From contig NZ_SGXF01000003.1 in the NCBI RefSeq assembly GCF_004216775.1, positions 1 through 64,000 on the forward strand: 64,000 bases of DNA. The letters run 5' to 3'. The translations under genes were made by a program, and so were the position numbers. This DNA comes from Cuneatibacter caecimuris. GTDB taxonomy: Bacteria > Bacillota > Clostridia > Lachnospirales > Lachnospiraceae. Below the pieces are notes generated by a model. The model searched no databases, had not been told where the DNA came from, and worked only from the letters and a program-made list of their open reading frames with translations. Positions 50,361-58,166 of the stretch are shown here, piece by piece; within the stretch, counting starts at the first letter, position 1; the number at the start of each line of letters is the position of its first letter.

Positions 50361-51257
50361 ATGCCCTTTTCCGGCATTTATACAGGGAAAAACAAAAAAA
50401 GATCTGCAAAAACAGAGGCTCTCCAGGCACAGGCGCGCAGAAAGTGCAGGGAAAGGGTATCTGTCTTTGCTTCCGGGAGCATTACAGTGGAAACTGCTTT
50501 TGCGCTGCCGCTGTTTCTATTTATAATGACTGCAGTGCTGCTGCTGGGAGATGTGATGATACTAAAATTACGTTTGCAGGGGGCAATGGAGGCGGAAGTA
50601 CAGCAGGCTGCTGCGGTGTTGGCTGTTATTGGACAGGAGGGGCAGGAGCAGACGGTAGGGCAGCTGGGAAATGGGATTAACGGAGACTTCTATACTGTTC
50701 TTGGACTGCGGGCCGCAGTGATCTCTAAGGTAGGGCGGAATTGGCTGGAGGAAAAAAGAGTAAAAGGCGGAGCCGAAGGAATTTCATTCGCCGGCTCTTC
50801 AGTAGATGACGAGGTGGTGGATCTGATTGCCGCTTATCAGGTAAAAATTCCCATTCCAATACTAGGCAATCAGTACATTCACTGTATGCAGAGATGCAGG
50901 AGAAAAATTTGGTCTGGGTTCAGCTCAGGAGAGAATAATTCTGAAGATATGGTATATGTGACTTCTTATGGCGCAGTGTATCATGAATCTCTGAACTGCA
51001 GCCATCTGAATCTGTCTGCCAGGGAGGTGGATTTTTCTGAACTGGAATTTCTTAGAAATAATGCCGGAGCAAAGTACCGGCCTTGTGAACGATGCATAAC
51101 AGGCGCACATGCCGGAAGGACCTTCATCACGTCAGACGGGGATTGCTATCACGGTACGATTTCATGTTCAGGTTTAACAAGAGGAATCAGGACGATTACC
51201 CGGAAAGAGGCGGAAGAAGAAAACCTGAAGCCATGCAGCCGGTGCGGGGGTGGATGA
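50361..51257 (+). CDS. TadE-like pseudopilin with duplicated Cys/His motif
   Basis: Protein of 298 aa. A basic cytoplasmic leader (about 1-38) precedes a pilin-like helix SGSITVETAFALPLFLFIMT (about 38-57) with the TadE-type Glu. The exported part ends with two copies of a Cys/His pattern: VYHESLNCSHL ... YRPCERC and CYHGTISCSGL ... LKPCSRC (about 207-298). This Y-H-x5-C-x2-L/P-C-x2-C pattern is like the Ada-type metal-binding module seen at the end of secreted nucleases. AAGGAGGTG precedes the ATG. The metal-binding role is inference. It overlaps the start of the next gene. Confidence 0.8.
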   Translation: MPFSGIYTGKNKKRSAKTEALQAQARRKCRERVSVFASGSITVETAFALPLFLFIMTAVLLLGDVMILKLRLQGAMEAEVQQAAAVLAVIGQEGQEQTVGQLGNGINGDFYTVLGLRAAVISKVGRNWLEEKRVKGGAEGISFAGSSVDDEVVDLIAAYQVKIPIPILGNQYIHCMQRCRRKIWSGFSSGENNSEDMVYVTSYGAVYHESLNCSHLNLSAREVDFSELEFLRNNAGAKYRPCERCITGAHAGRTFITSDGDCYHGTISCSGLTRGIRTITRKEAEEENLKPCSRCGGG

Positions 51258-51261
51258 GAAT

Positions 51262-51690
51262 ATGAATATATTACAGATAGGAGGGCTGCTGCTGTTAACG
51301 GTACCCTGTGCAGTTGTGGATTTTCGGACCAGAAAGCTGCCGCCTGTGTGGATAACAGGACTGGCTTTGGCGGGCATTCTGTTTTGCGGGGGACAGATCG
51401 GGTGGCACCATCTGGGAATTAACAGCCTAGTGGCAATGTGCTTTCTTGTTATAAGTTTGATAACACATGGAGCCATAGGAATAGGTGATGCGCTACTCAT
51501 AGGAGCCTGCGGCTGTTTTATGACCTGGGCTTCCATGTTGGAAATGCTTCTGCTGGCACTTATTTTTGCAGCTGGCGTGTCCGCGACAGTCCTAATCGCT
51601 GGCAGGGGGAACAGAAAAACAGCAATTCCGTTTGCTCCTTGCCTGCTGTTAGCGGCAGCCTTCCAAATTTGTGCGGGGTGGTTGGGATGA
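51262..51690 (+). CDS. A24 prepilin peptidase, second copy
   Basis: Small polytopic peptidase of 142 aa. Catalytic Asp20 (VDFRTRKLP) and Asp76 in GIGDALLIGACG, the GxGD motif; about five helices. GTG at 51250 is the alternative start, inside the stop of the TadE-like gene. It differs from TadV at 43823 and may process TadE-like pseudopilins while the other trims Flp, or the reverse. Its stop overlaps the next gene as ATGA. Confidence 0.82.
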   Translation: MNILQIGGLLLLTVPCAVVDFRTRKLPPVWITGLALAGILFCGGQIGWHHLGINSLVAMCFLVISLITHGAIGIGDALLIGACGCFMTWASMLEMLLLALIFAAGVSATVLIAGRGNRKTAIPFAPCLLLAAAFQICAGWLG

Positions 51691-52136
51691 AAGGGTTAAA
51701 AGGTTCATACACAGTAGAAGCTGCGCTGATTATGTGGGTTTTGATCTTTTCTGTCTGGTCAGTGGTCATGCTGGCGGTCTGTCAATATGACAAAATAGTG
51801 TTGGAAAGTATCGCTGCCAAGAAAAGCTGGGAGCTGGCATGGAGAGAGGAAGAGGAACTGCGCAGGGAAATATGGAAGACATCAGAAGAAAAAATGTTTG
51901 GAGCAAGAGTTCTGGAGATTGAGATCAGTAAAGGGCTGCTGACCACAGAAGTAAACTGCAGTGCTGAATTTGAGATGCCGATACCAGGTATATGGAAACT
52001 GGTATCAGGAAAAAAGCAAATTTTGTTTTACGCTGAAACATGCTGCGGACATCCCCAGGCGGCGGAAGCGGTACGGATTCTTTATGCCTGGAAAGGAAGG
52101 GGGGAAGGGCAGGATGATGGTCCATTACAGAAATGA
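51687..52136 (+). CDS. TadE-like pseudopilin
   Basis: Protein of 149 aa with a short leader (MKGLKGS) followed directly by the pilin-like helix YTVEAALIMWVLIFSVWSVV, with Glu at the conserved place. The exported region has a Trp/Glu-rich helix (SWELAWREEEELRREIW). ATG at 51687 overlaps the peptidase TGA, giving coupled translation. Likely a minor pseudopilin of the Tad pilus. Its 3' end overlaps the next gene by 23 nt. Confidence 0.78.
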   Translation: MKGLKGSYTVEAALIMWVLIFSVWSVVMLAVCQYDKIVLESIAAKKSWELAWREEEELRREIWKTSEEKMFGARVLEIEISKGLLTTEVNCSAEFEMPIPGIWKLVSGKKQILFYAETCCGHPQAAEAVRILYAWKGRGEGQDDGPLQK

Positions 52137-53256
52137 AATGACCAGAAATTATCTGGTGATAATGGGAAAAGAAGAACACTATGCATCGCCTTACCAGCTG
52201 AAAATGATGACGGGGAATCAGGTAGAAGGGCTTTTAAAAGTAAATTTCCGGCAGGTAGACGGCTGTAATGAGTATTACTATGATATTACGGGAAAACAGG
52301 CGCTGCTTCAATATTTAGGGCAGCATGACCTGAATGTCGGGGAAATCACCAGAATTGTTTTGCAAATCCATGCTGTGATAGAAAATTTGGAAAAGTTTTT
52401 GCTGGATTTTCATCAGCTGGTTTTAGAGCCGGAATGTATTTTTTTGGATCATGCCGGAACGAAGTTGTTTTTTTGCTACCGCCTGGATGAACAGTTGAGC
52501 TTTTCAAAATCATTTCTTGCACTATCAGAAATGATGATTAAAGAAGTTGATCATCAGGATCAGGCAGCTGCTAAACTGGCATATGCAGTGTATCAAACTG
52601 CAGTTCAACAGGATTTTGATCTGGAAGAGCTGCTGGAACTGCTTCGTGAGAACAGGGAGGAACATGCAGAGGCATCAGGAGAGGAGGAAGAAAAAAAGCC
52701 AGCAGAAGAAACCGGTACTTATGAAGAAAAGGATGAACCTAAGCCTGCGGAACAGAAAAACTCCGGCGCCCCTAAAAAAATTCATCTTATCTTTTGGATT
52801 ACCGGAATTATTTGGTGTGCTGCAGCCTGGGAACTGCTGTTCGGCGCAGGGAAAAATTTTCAAAGGTATTTCCCATGGTTTTTGGCAGGTACCGGTGTTC
52901 TTATATTTGCTGCTCTGTTAAAATATGCTGGAATAAGGAAAGGTATGGGAGTTAAGGAAGTCCGGGCGGAAGAAGTGCCGGAGAAGATCAAAGAGCCGGA
53001 GAGAACTGCAGAATTATCCGGCAAAAAGGAGATTAGAACGGAAGAAAATGAAAATCATGCGGTGCAGGAAGGGATTGAGATGGCAATATCCCCTGAGAAA
53101 AATGCGGTACAATTTTTTACTGACAGGACCAGATATCAGCTTGTTTCAATGACAAATGGTACGGACGAACTGGTAGTGGCTATATACAGAAAGACAAAAG
53201 AGGAAGAAAAAATTGAAACTGATTTGACAGAGAGCGGATTAAGTGATAAAGTCTGA
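52114..53256 (+). CDS. DUF6382-like protein with two transmembrane helices, no FHA domain
   Basis: Protein of 380 aa. The N-terminal domain (about 1-175: NYLVIMGKEEHYASPYQLKM, GLLKVNFRQVDGCNEYYYDI, EPECIFLDHAGTKLFFCY) matches the DUF6382 family seen in Tad loci of Lachnospiraceae. A Glu/Lys/Pro-rich linker follows, then two helices at about 225-243 and 250-268, and a charged C-terminus. Family members often carry an FHA phosphopeptide-binding domain at the C-terminus; none is seen here. The start at 52114 or 52117 is chosen because of GGGAAGGGCAGG; the frame extends further upstream. Probably a cytoplasmic-facing adaptor of the pilus machine. Confidence 0.72.
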   Translation: MMVHYRNEMTRNYLVIMGKEEHYASPYQLKMMTGNQVEGLLKVNFRQVDGCNEYYYDITGKQALLQYLGQHDLNVGEITRIVLQIHAVIENLEKFLLDFHQLVLEPECIFLDHAGTKLFFCYRLDEQLSFSKSFLALSEMMIKEVDHQDQAAAKLAYAVYQTAVQQDFDLEELLELLRENREEHAEASGEEEEKKPAEETGTYEEKDEPKPAEQKNSGAPKKIHLIFWITGIIWCAAAWELLFGAGKNFQRYFPWFLAGTGVLIFAALLKYAGIRKGMGVKEVRAEEVPEKIKEPERTAELSGKKEIRTEENENHAVQEGIEMAISPEKNAVQFFTDRTRYQLVSMTNGTDELVVAIYRKTKEEEKIETDLTESGLSDKV

Positions 53257-53287
53257 ATCAGCATATAGAAAGGGATGTGAAATCCTG

Positions 53288-54328
53288 ATGTCAGACTTGA
53301 AGACTGCTGTAAAAGATCAGTTACTTGCCAGAAAATATACAATGGTGAGAACGCAGAATGAAGAAATTATATTTTTTCTCAAAGAGGCAGGGGGAACCGT
53401 GGAATGTCTGTGCCTGGCTGATGACAGGGGCGGAGCGCTGGAGCGTTTTGGGTATGGCTTTTATGACCGTTTATCTGTGAGTATTGGGGAATATATCAGA
53501 AACGAATGGAGCAGATTCAGCGGAGATAGTTTTGCCCAGTATAATATGCTGGCGGTGATACTGACAGATAATGTGGTCAGGAGCAGAGAACAGGCAGGAG
53601 ACAGCATTTTTTATTGGCTGGTGGACGAAGATACCAGAAGGCTTGTGGTCTATGAAAACCAGCCGGGAGAATACGGGCCCGCCCGGGACTGCATTGAACG
53701 AGCGCTGGCAGGAAAAGGAACTGAAGCCTGGAAAGAATTGGTGACCCCTGTTAATACGCTGCTTATTGCTGTGAATATTCTTATTTTTGCAATTATGGAG
53801 ATGCTGGGGGATACCAGAAGCGCAGCATATGTCTATCACTGGGGAGGGCTCGGCATATCTGAGTTCCTCACAGATCCACAGTGGTTCCGGCTGATTACCA
53901 GCGCGTTCCTGCATTTTGGCGTTCAGCATTTGTTTAACAATATGCTTGTTTTGCTTGTCACAGGAGCCCAGCTGGAAAAGCTGCTGGGGTGGAAAAAATA
54001 TTCAATGCTCTATTTATTGAGCGCAATAGGCGCAAATGCCATCTCGCTTTTATGGAACATCCATACAGGTGATGTTATGGTAGTGTCTGCCGGAGCGTCA
54101 GGAGCCATTTTTGGAGTGCTGGGGGCTTTGCTGGCGATCCTCCTCCGACGGCGCGGCCATGTGGACGGGATCAGCCGAAACCAGCTATTTCTTGTTATCG
54201 GCTTTACCCTGTTCCATGGTATTTCCACTGCGGGAGTTAATAACAGCGCCCATATAGGCGGACTGATTACTGGTTTTCTGCTGGGAGCAGTTCTGTTCCG
54301 GACAGGGAACAGGGCAGCGAGACAGTAA
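53288..54328 (+). CDS. rhomboid family intramembrane serine protease
   Basis: Membrane protease of 346 aa. An N-terminal cytosolic domain of about 150 residues precedes six or seven helices from about 157. The catalytic pair is Ser271 in GASGAIFGVLGAL and His322 in NSAHIGGLITGFLLG; the loop WFRLITSAFLHFGVQHLFNNM is the family L1-helix region. ATG at 53288 is preceded by weak GGGATGTG; a GTG at 53243 would add 15 residues and overlap the DUF6382 gene. Last gene of the Tad operon, suggesting it cleaves a membrane-anchored pilus component or regulator. Its 3' end overlaps a convergent gene by 62 bp. Confidence 0.88.
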   Translation: MSDLKTAVKDQLLARKYTMVRTQNEEIIFFLKEAGGTVECLCLADDRGGALERFGYGFYDRLSVSIGEYIRNEWSRFSGDSFAQYNMLAVILTDNVVRSREQAGDSIFYWLVDEDTRRLVVYENQPGEYGPARDCIERALAGKGTEAWKELVTPVNTLLIAVNILIFAIMEMLGDTRSAAYVYHWGGLGISEFLTDPQWFRLITSAFLHFGVQHLFNNMLVLLVTGAQLEKLLGWKKYSMLYLLSAIGANAISLLWNIHTGDVMVVSAGASGAIFGVLGALLAILLRRRGHVDGISRNQLFLVIGFTLFHGISTAGVNNSAHIGGLITGFLLGAVLFRTGNRAARQ

Positions 54329-54977
54329 AACAGGAACCTCCTCCGGGATTGCTTGTATAAGACAGAATTCCTCCATGCGCCTGTGCAATTCTGGCAGATA
54401 CCGGCAGGCCAAGCCCTGTCCCATCAGGTTTGGTGGTATGATAAGCCTCAAATACATGGGATACTTCTTCAGACGAAATGCCGCAGCCATTATCAGATAC
54501 TTTTAATTGTACTGTTGCGGTGCAGCGATGAAGGCTTACATGAATATGTCCGCCGACAGAACTTGCTTCAGAAGCATTTTTAATGAGATTAATTAACAGC
54601 TGGCTGATTTTCGTAGAATCCAGTGAAAGGAGTGGAACAGGCTCTGCAACATGCAAAGACAGTGTCTGGCCCTGCTTTTGCAGCCATGGCGAACAGGTGG
54701 AACAGATATGTCTGACCAAGGCTGGGAGATCAACCAGAGTCAGGTTTAAAATTGCAGAATTATTATAATCTGACAGCTCCTGGAGAAGCGAGCGCATTGT
54801 CTGGAAGTCCGACCGAATATCAGACCAGTGGGCGAAAGAAACTACTTCAGGGTGTTTTAGCTCGATCAGGTCGATAGAGCAGGACGTCATGGTCAGGATA
54901 TTGCGTAGTTCATGGGTCAGCGCGGAAAATATTGGATCCTTTTTCTCTTTGTCGGTAATATTGATGGGAGTTTCCAT
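54267..54977 (-). CDS. soluble sensor histidine kinase
   Basis: Cytoplasmic kinase of 236 aa with no sensor or transmembrane region. Phospho-acceptor His22 in SALTHELRNILT, N box LLINLIKNASEAS, G boxes DNGCGIS and GTGLGLPVSARIAQAHGG. AAAGGACAG lies before the ATG at 54977. No response regulator gene is beside it, so it is an orphan. Its stop lies inside the rhomboid gene, a convergent overlap of 62 bp, in which both C-termini look plausible. Confidence 0.85.
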   Translation of the reverse strand: METPINITDKEKKDPIFSALTHELRNILTMTSCSIDLIELKHPEVVSFAHWSDIRSDFQTMRSLLQELSDYNNSAILNLTLVDLPALVRHICSTCSPWLQKQGQTLSLHVAEPVPLLSLDSTKISQLLINLIKNASEASSVGGHIHVSLHRCTATVQLKVSDNGCGISSEEVSHVFEAYHTTKPDGTGLGLPVSARIAQAHGGILSYTSNPGGGSCFTVSLPCSLSGTELLPAENQ

Positions 54978-55197
54978 AATAGTCTGTCCTTTAATACATT
55001 TAATCTATAAAATCTTAGGACAGTATACCATTAATCTTATAAGGGGACAAATGATTTCGTACGACAAAATTCGCGCCGGATGTCGAATTATTGAAAAAAC
55101 GCGGAGAGAGGGTTCAATTTTTTTTGAAGAAGTGCTAAAATCATATCATGAAAGGTTTGAAGAGACCATAAACTTAAAAAAGGTAAGGAGAATTAAT

Positions 55198-55608
55198 ATG
55201 AATGACTGTATTTTCTGTAAAATTGCAGCAGGGCAGATACCCTCTGCCACGGTATATGAAGATGAGGAGTTTCGAGTAATACTGGACCTGAACCCTATTT
55301 CTGAAGGGCACGCTCTGATTCTTCCTAAAAAACATTTTACGGACATAACTGAGCTGGATGCTGAGACAGCGGCAAAGGTGCTCCCCCTGGCAGCCAGAAT
55401 CGGAGAGGTTATGAAGAAGGCTTTGGGGTGCACTGGATTTAATGTGCTGCAGAATAATGGAATAAGCGCCGGACAGACGGTATTTCATTTCCATGTTCAT
55501 GTTATTCCCAGATATGAAGGCGGGCCGGACGTGGTGAGCTGGAAACCGGGAAAGTCAGATCCTGAGGCCCTGAAATCAGTAGCAGGAAAACTTGCGTCTT
55601 TTCTTTGA
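55198..55608 (+). CDS. HIT family protein
   Basis: Histidine-triad nucleotide hydrolase of 136 aa acting on adenosine phosphoramidates or dinucleotides. Zinc-site CIFCKIAAGQIPS at the N-terminus, HALILPKKHFTDI, and the triad HFHVHVIPRYEGG (about 97-109). ATG at 55198 has AAGGTAAGGAG upstream; the frame extends far upstream without another site, so the longer frame is not used. Probably monocistronic. Confidence 0.95.
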   Translation: MNDCIFCKIAAGQIPSATVYEDEEFRVILDLNPISEGHALILPKKHFTDITELDAETAAKVLPLAARIGEVMKKALGCTGFNVLQNNGISAGQTVFHFHVHVIPRYEGGPDVVSWKPGKSDPEALKSVAGKLASFL

Positions 55609-55652
55609 TAGGATCAGTAAGAGCAGGACTGTACAGCAGGAGGGAAATCTGC

Positions 55653-55658
55653 TATGAT
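55653..55658 (+). promoter_or_regulatory. -10 element before the TSCPD gene
   Basis: TATGAT (55653-55658), extended by TGC, 39 bp before the start at 55697; TGTACA at 55630-55635 is a weak -35 at 17 bp. Confidence 0.4.
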
Positions 55659-55696
55659 GGTTTCTGCATATTATAGCGCAGGAGGAATAAACAGCA

Positions 55697-55948
55697 ATGG
55701 AAGTATATAAAACTAAGGGAGTATGCGCCCGTGCAATTGAGTTCGAAATTGATGAGAATACTATAAAGAAAGTGAATTTTGTTGGGGGCTGTGCGGGAAA
55801 TACCCAGGGAGTCGCCCGTTTACTGGAAGGAATGGATGTTGATGAGGCTATTTCCAGAATCCAGGGGATTGACTGCGGCGGAAAGGGAACATCCTGCCCG
55901 GATCAGCTGGCAAAGGCACTGATTGCTTACAAGAAAGAGAGACAGTAG
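55697..55948 (+). CDS. TIGR03905 family TSCPD domain protein
   Basis: Small 83-aa protein with the TSCPD signature: GGCAGNTQGVARLLEGM (about 30-46) and CGGKGTSCPDQLAKAL (about 60-75), cysteines that could bind metal. GCAGGAGG precedes the ATG. The family is often fused to or near ribonucleotide reductase-type or nucleoside genes; here it is 10 bp before murG, with overlap of the longer murG frame. Biochemical role unknown. Confidence 0.88.
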   Translation: MEVYKTKGVCARAIEFEIDENTIKKVNFVGGCAGNTQGVARLLEGMDVDEAISRIQGIDCGGKGTSCPDQLAKALIAYKKERQ

Positions 55949-55958
55949 AGGCATGGAG

Positions 55959-57029
55959 ATGAAAAGGGTATTGCTTACCGGCGGGGGAACTGCAGGGCAT
56001 GTAACTCCAAACCTGGCTCTTTTACCCGCGCTGAAGGAGAAAGGGTACCAGGTGGAGTATATCGGCTCTTATGAGGGGATTGAGAAGCAGCTGATTGAAA
56101 AAGCTGGGATCCCTTATCATGGGATTTCTACAGGAAAACTGCGCCGGTATTTTTCATTGAAAAATCTGACAGACCCTTTTCGGGTGCTCAAAGGGTATGG
56201 TGAGGCCAAGAAACTGGTAAAGGCCTACCGGCCAGACGTGCTGTTTTCAAAAGGCGGGTTTGTGGCTGTTCCGGTAGTATTTGCTGCCAGGAAATATCAC
56301 ATACCTATTGTGATTCATGAGTCTGATATGACGCCAGGGCTTGCCAACCGCCTCTGTATTCCTAAAGCAGATAAGGTATGCTGTAATTTTCCGGAAACAA
56401 TGAAGCATCTTCCTGAGGAAAAGGCTGTGCTTTCCGGCTCGCCGATCCGCAGAGAACTGCTGCAGGGAGAGCGCCTGGCCGGATTAAAATTTACCGGTCT
56501 TTCTGCAAACCGTCCTGTGCTCCTCATGATGGGGGGCAGCCTGGGATCTGCAATTATCAATGAAAATCTTCGAAAAATCCTGCCTGATTTGCTGAAGGAT
56601 TTTCAGGTAATCCATCTGTGCGGAAAGGGTAAGACAGTTCCTGGGCTGAAGTTGGACGGATATGTTCAATATGAATATATCAGCAAAGAACTGAAGGATC
56701 TGATGGCGGCCGCAGATATTGTATTATCCAGGGCAGGAGCAAATTCCATCTGTGAATTTCTGGCATTACATAAGCCCAATATCCTGATTCCGCTTTCGGC
56801 TGCGGCCAGCAGAGGAGATCAGATCCTGAATGCCAAATCCTTTGAGAAGCAGGGATATTCCTATGTGATTGAAGAAGAAAGGCTGAACGAAGAAACATTG
56901 CTGAGCGGAATCCGGAAGGTATATGCGGAGCGGAGAAAATATATATCTGCTATGGAAAACAGCAAGCTAAATGACGGAGTTCAAGTGGTCTCAGGGCTTT
57001 TGGAAGGCTTTTGCGAAAACGGACGATAA
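55959..57029 (+). CDS. murG: UDP-GlcNAc: lipid I GlcNAc transferase
   Basis: GT28 glycosyltransferase of 356 aa that makes lipid II at the cytoplasmic membrane face. LLTGGGTAGHVTPNLAL near the N-terminus, HESDMTPGLANRL (about 126-138), MMGGSLGSAIIN, and the donor site SRAGANSICEFLAL are all present. ATG at 55959 is chosen over 55953 because TAGAGG is then 7 nt upstream. It stands outside a dcw cluster, next to a TSCPD gene. A second murG could exist elsewhere in the genome. Confidence 0.92.
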   Translation: MKRVLLTGGGTAGHVTPNLALLPALKEKGYQVEYIGSYEGIEKQLIEKAGIPYHGISTGKLRRYFSLKNLTDPFRVLKGYGEAKKLVKAYRPDVLFSKGGFVAVPVVFAARKYHIPIVIHESDMTPGLANRLCIPKADKVCCNFPETMKHLPEEKAVLSGSPIRRELLQGERLAGLKFTGLSANRPVLLMMGGSLGSAIINENLRKILPDLLKDFQVIHLCGKGKTVPGLKLDGYVQYEYISKELKDLMAAADIVLSRAGANSICEFLALHKPNILIPLSAAASRGDQILNAKSFEKQGYSYVIEEERLNEETLLSGIRKVYAERRKYISAMENSKLNDGVQVVSGLLEGFCENGR

Positions 57030-57122
57030 ATGTCGGGGACAGTATTTTGCTGAAAAAGAAAAATGGCTGTCGAATATTAGAAAAACAGCATAGAATGCAG
57101 TGAAATAGGACGAACGATTCTT

Positions 57123-57197
57123 AGCGCTCTTCTCTTTCCAAAAAAGTGGAATCATGATATTATGTTTGCACATTGGAAAGAAAGGAGCGCTTTTTTT
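57123..57197. terminator. hairpin spanning the promoter and Shine-Dalgarno of the next gene
   Basis: AGCGCTCTTCTCTTTCC (57123-57139) can pair, 15 of 17, with GGAAAGAAAGGAGCGCT (57175-57191). Seven T (57191-57197) follow, ending at the ATG. The 3' arm contains the AAAGGAG ribosome binding site. Confidence 0.6.
57135..57163 (+). promoter_or_regulatory. promoter inside the hairpin loop
   Basis: TTTCCA (57135-57140), 17-bp spacer, TATTAT (57158-57163), with an extended TG at 57155-57156. Transcripts from here would carry only the 3' arm of the hairpin. Confidence 0.5.
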
Positions 57198-58049
57198 ATG
57201 AGAGATTTTATGAAAGAATTTCTGGCGCAGGGATACGTTGTGTATCTGATGGGAGCTCTGTGCGCACTGGGTATATTGTGCGAATTGACAGCAGGGCATA
57301 TTTACAGAAGATTAAACAAACAGGCAGAGAGGATTGTTTATGCGAAACATCCATTTTTTAAGAGATTGAGGATGGAATATGAAAAGGCGGCGCAGATTGG
57401 CGCAGGAGTGATGGATGGACAAGTTTTCACTCGCAAAAAGCTGTTTTCCTACAGGGTGTGCGGAATACATCTGTCCAGCTTTGCCCGTGCTGCGATTCCT
57501 GCCGGGGTAGCATGCCTTCTGGCGGCAGCCGCTGATTTATTGGGCTGTTTGTGGTTTGGCTTTTCTGCGAGGGAGATGATGTATCCTGCGGCGGGAGGTG
57601 CAGTGGCCGCGCTTGGCCTGGCCCTGTTCCATCTGCTGGCCAATGAAAAGGGTAAAGAACGTTACCTGGAACTGCAGGTACAGGATTATCTGATGAACGC
57701 GGCAGCCTGGAGAAACCAGGCAGGGCGCGAGGTTCAGAAAGAAGATAAGAAGCCGAATACCGGATTGCACAGTGAAGCCGCCCCGGGCAGAGAAGAGGGG
57801 CAGGCAGCTGTTCCCGGGGAGAATTTCTCGGGGAAGAACAGCCGTGCGCGGGCCAGAGAAATTGCCGAATTGAAAAAGAGCCTGGAACAGATTGCTGCTG
57901 CCCGAGAGAAAAATCTGGCGGGAGAAGCGAATGGAGCGTTTTCTGCCGGACAGGCCGGCTCAGGAAAAACCGGAGAAAATAAGGGCCTTTTGCTGACGCC
58001 TGACCAGGAAGGCCTGATTCAGGAAATACTGCAGGATTATTTTGCCTGA
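57198..58049 (+). CDS. hypothetical membrane protein
   Basis: Protein of 283 aa not assigned to a named family. An N-terminal helix (about 12-30, YVVYLMGALCALGILCELTA) and two central helices (about 97-116 and 127-148, IPAGVACLLAAAADLLGCLW and GGAVAALGLALFHLL) are followed by a charged, low-complexity C-terminal tail with a short helix (TPDQEGLIQEILQDYFA). ATG at 57198 follows AAAGGAG in a hairpin arm. It may be a pilus- or envelope-associated protein; no evidence decides. Confidence 0.7.
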   Translation: MRDFMKEFLAQGYVVYLMGALCALGILCELTAGHIYRRLNKQAERIVYAKHPFFKRLRMEYEKAAQIGAGVMDGQVFTRKKLFSYRVCGIHLSSFARAAIPAGVACLLAAAADLLGCLWFGFSAREMMYPAAGGAVAALGLALFHLLANEKGKERYLELQVQDYLMNAAAWRNQAGREVQKEDKKPNTGLHSEAAPGREEGQAAVPGENFSGKNSRARAREIAELKKSLEQIAAAREKNLAGEANGAFSAGQAGSGKTGENKGLLLTPDQEGLIQEILQDYFA

Positions 58050-58054
58050 TTCCC

Positions 58055-58083
58055 TTGATTCCAGCGGCAAAGTTCGATATAAT
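58055..58083 (+). promoter_or_regulatory. promoter of pgi
   Basis: TTGATT (58055-58060), 17-bp spacer, TATAAT (58078-58083). The leader to the GTG start at 58167 is about 75 nt. Confidence 0.75.
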
Positions 58084-58166
58084 GATAAGAAGAAATTGCT
58101 GCAGACTGTTCAGGCCGGCAGCAGTTCATCAAGCGGCTGACGCCGCAGAGAAGGGAGAAAAGAGCA

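Noticed and set aside
43823-54328. Secretin or outer-membrane Tad parts
   Set aside because: None present; consistent with a single-membrane host.
54889-55197. Long N-terminal extension of the HIT protein
   Set aside because: Runs antisense into the kinase gene and lacks a ribosome binding site; the family starts at the ATG at 55198.
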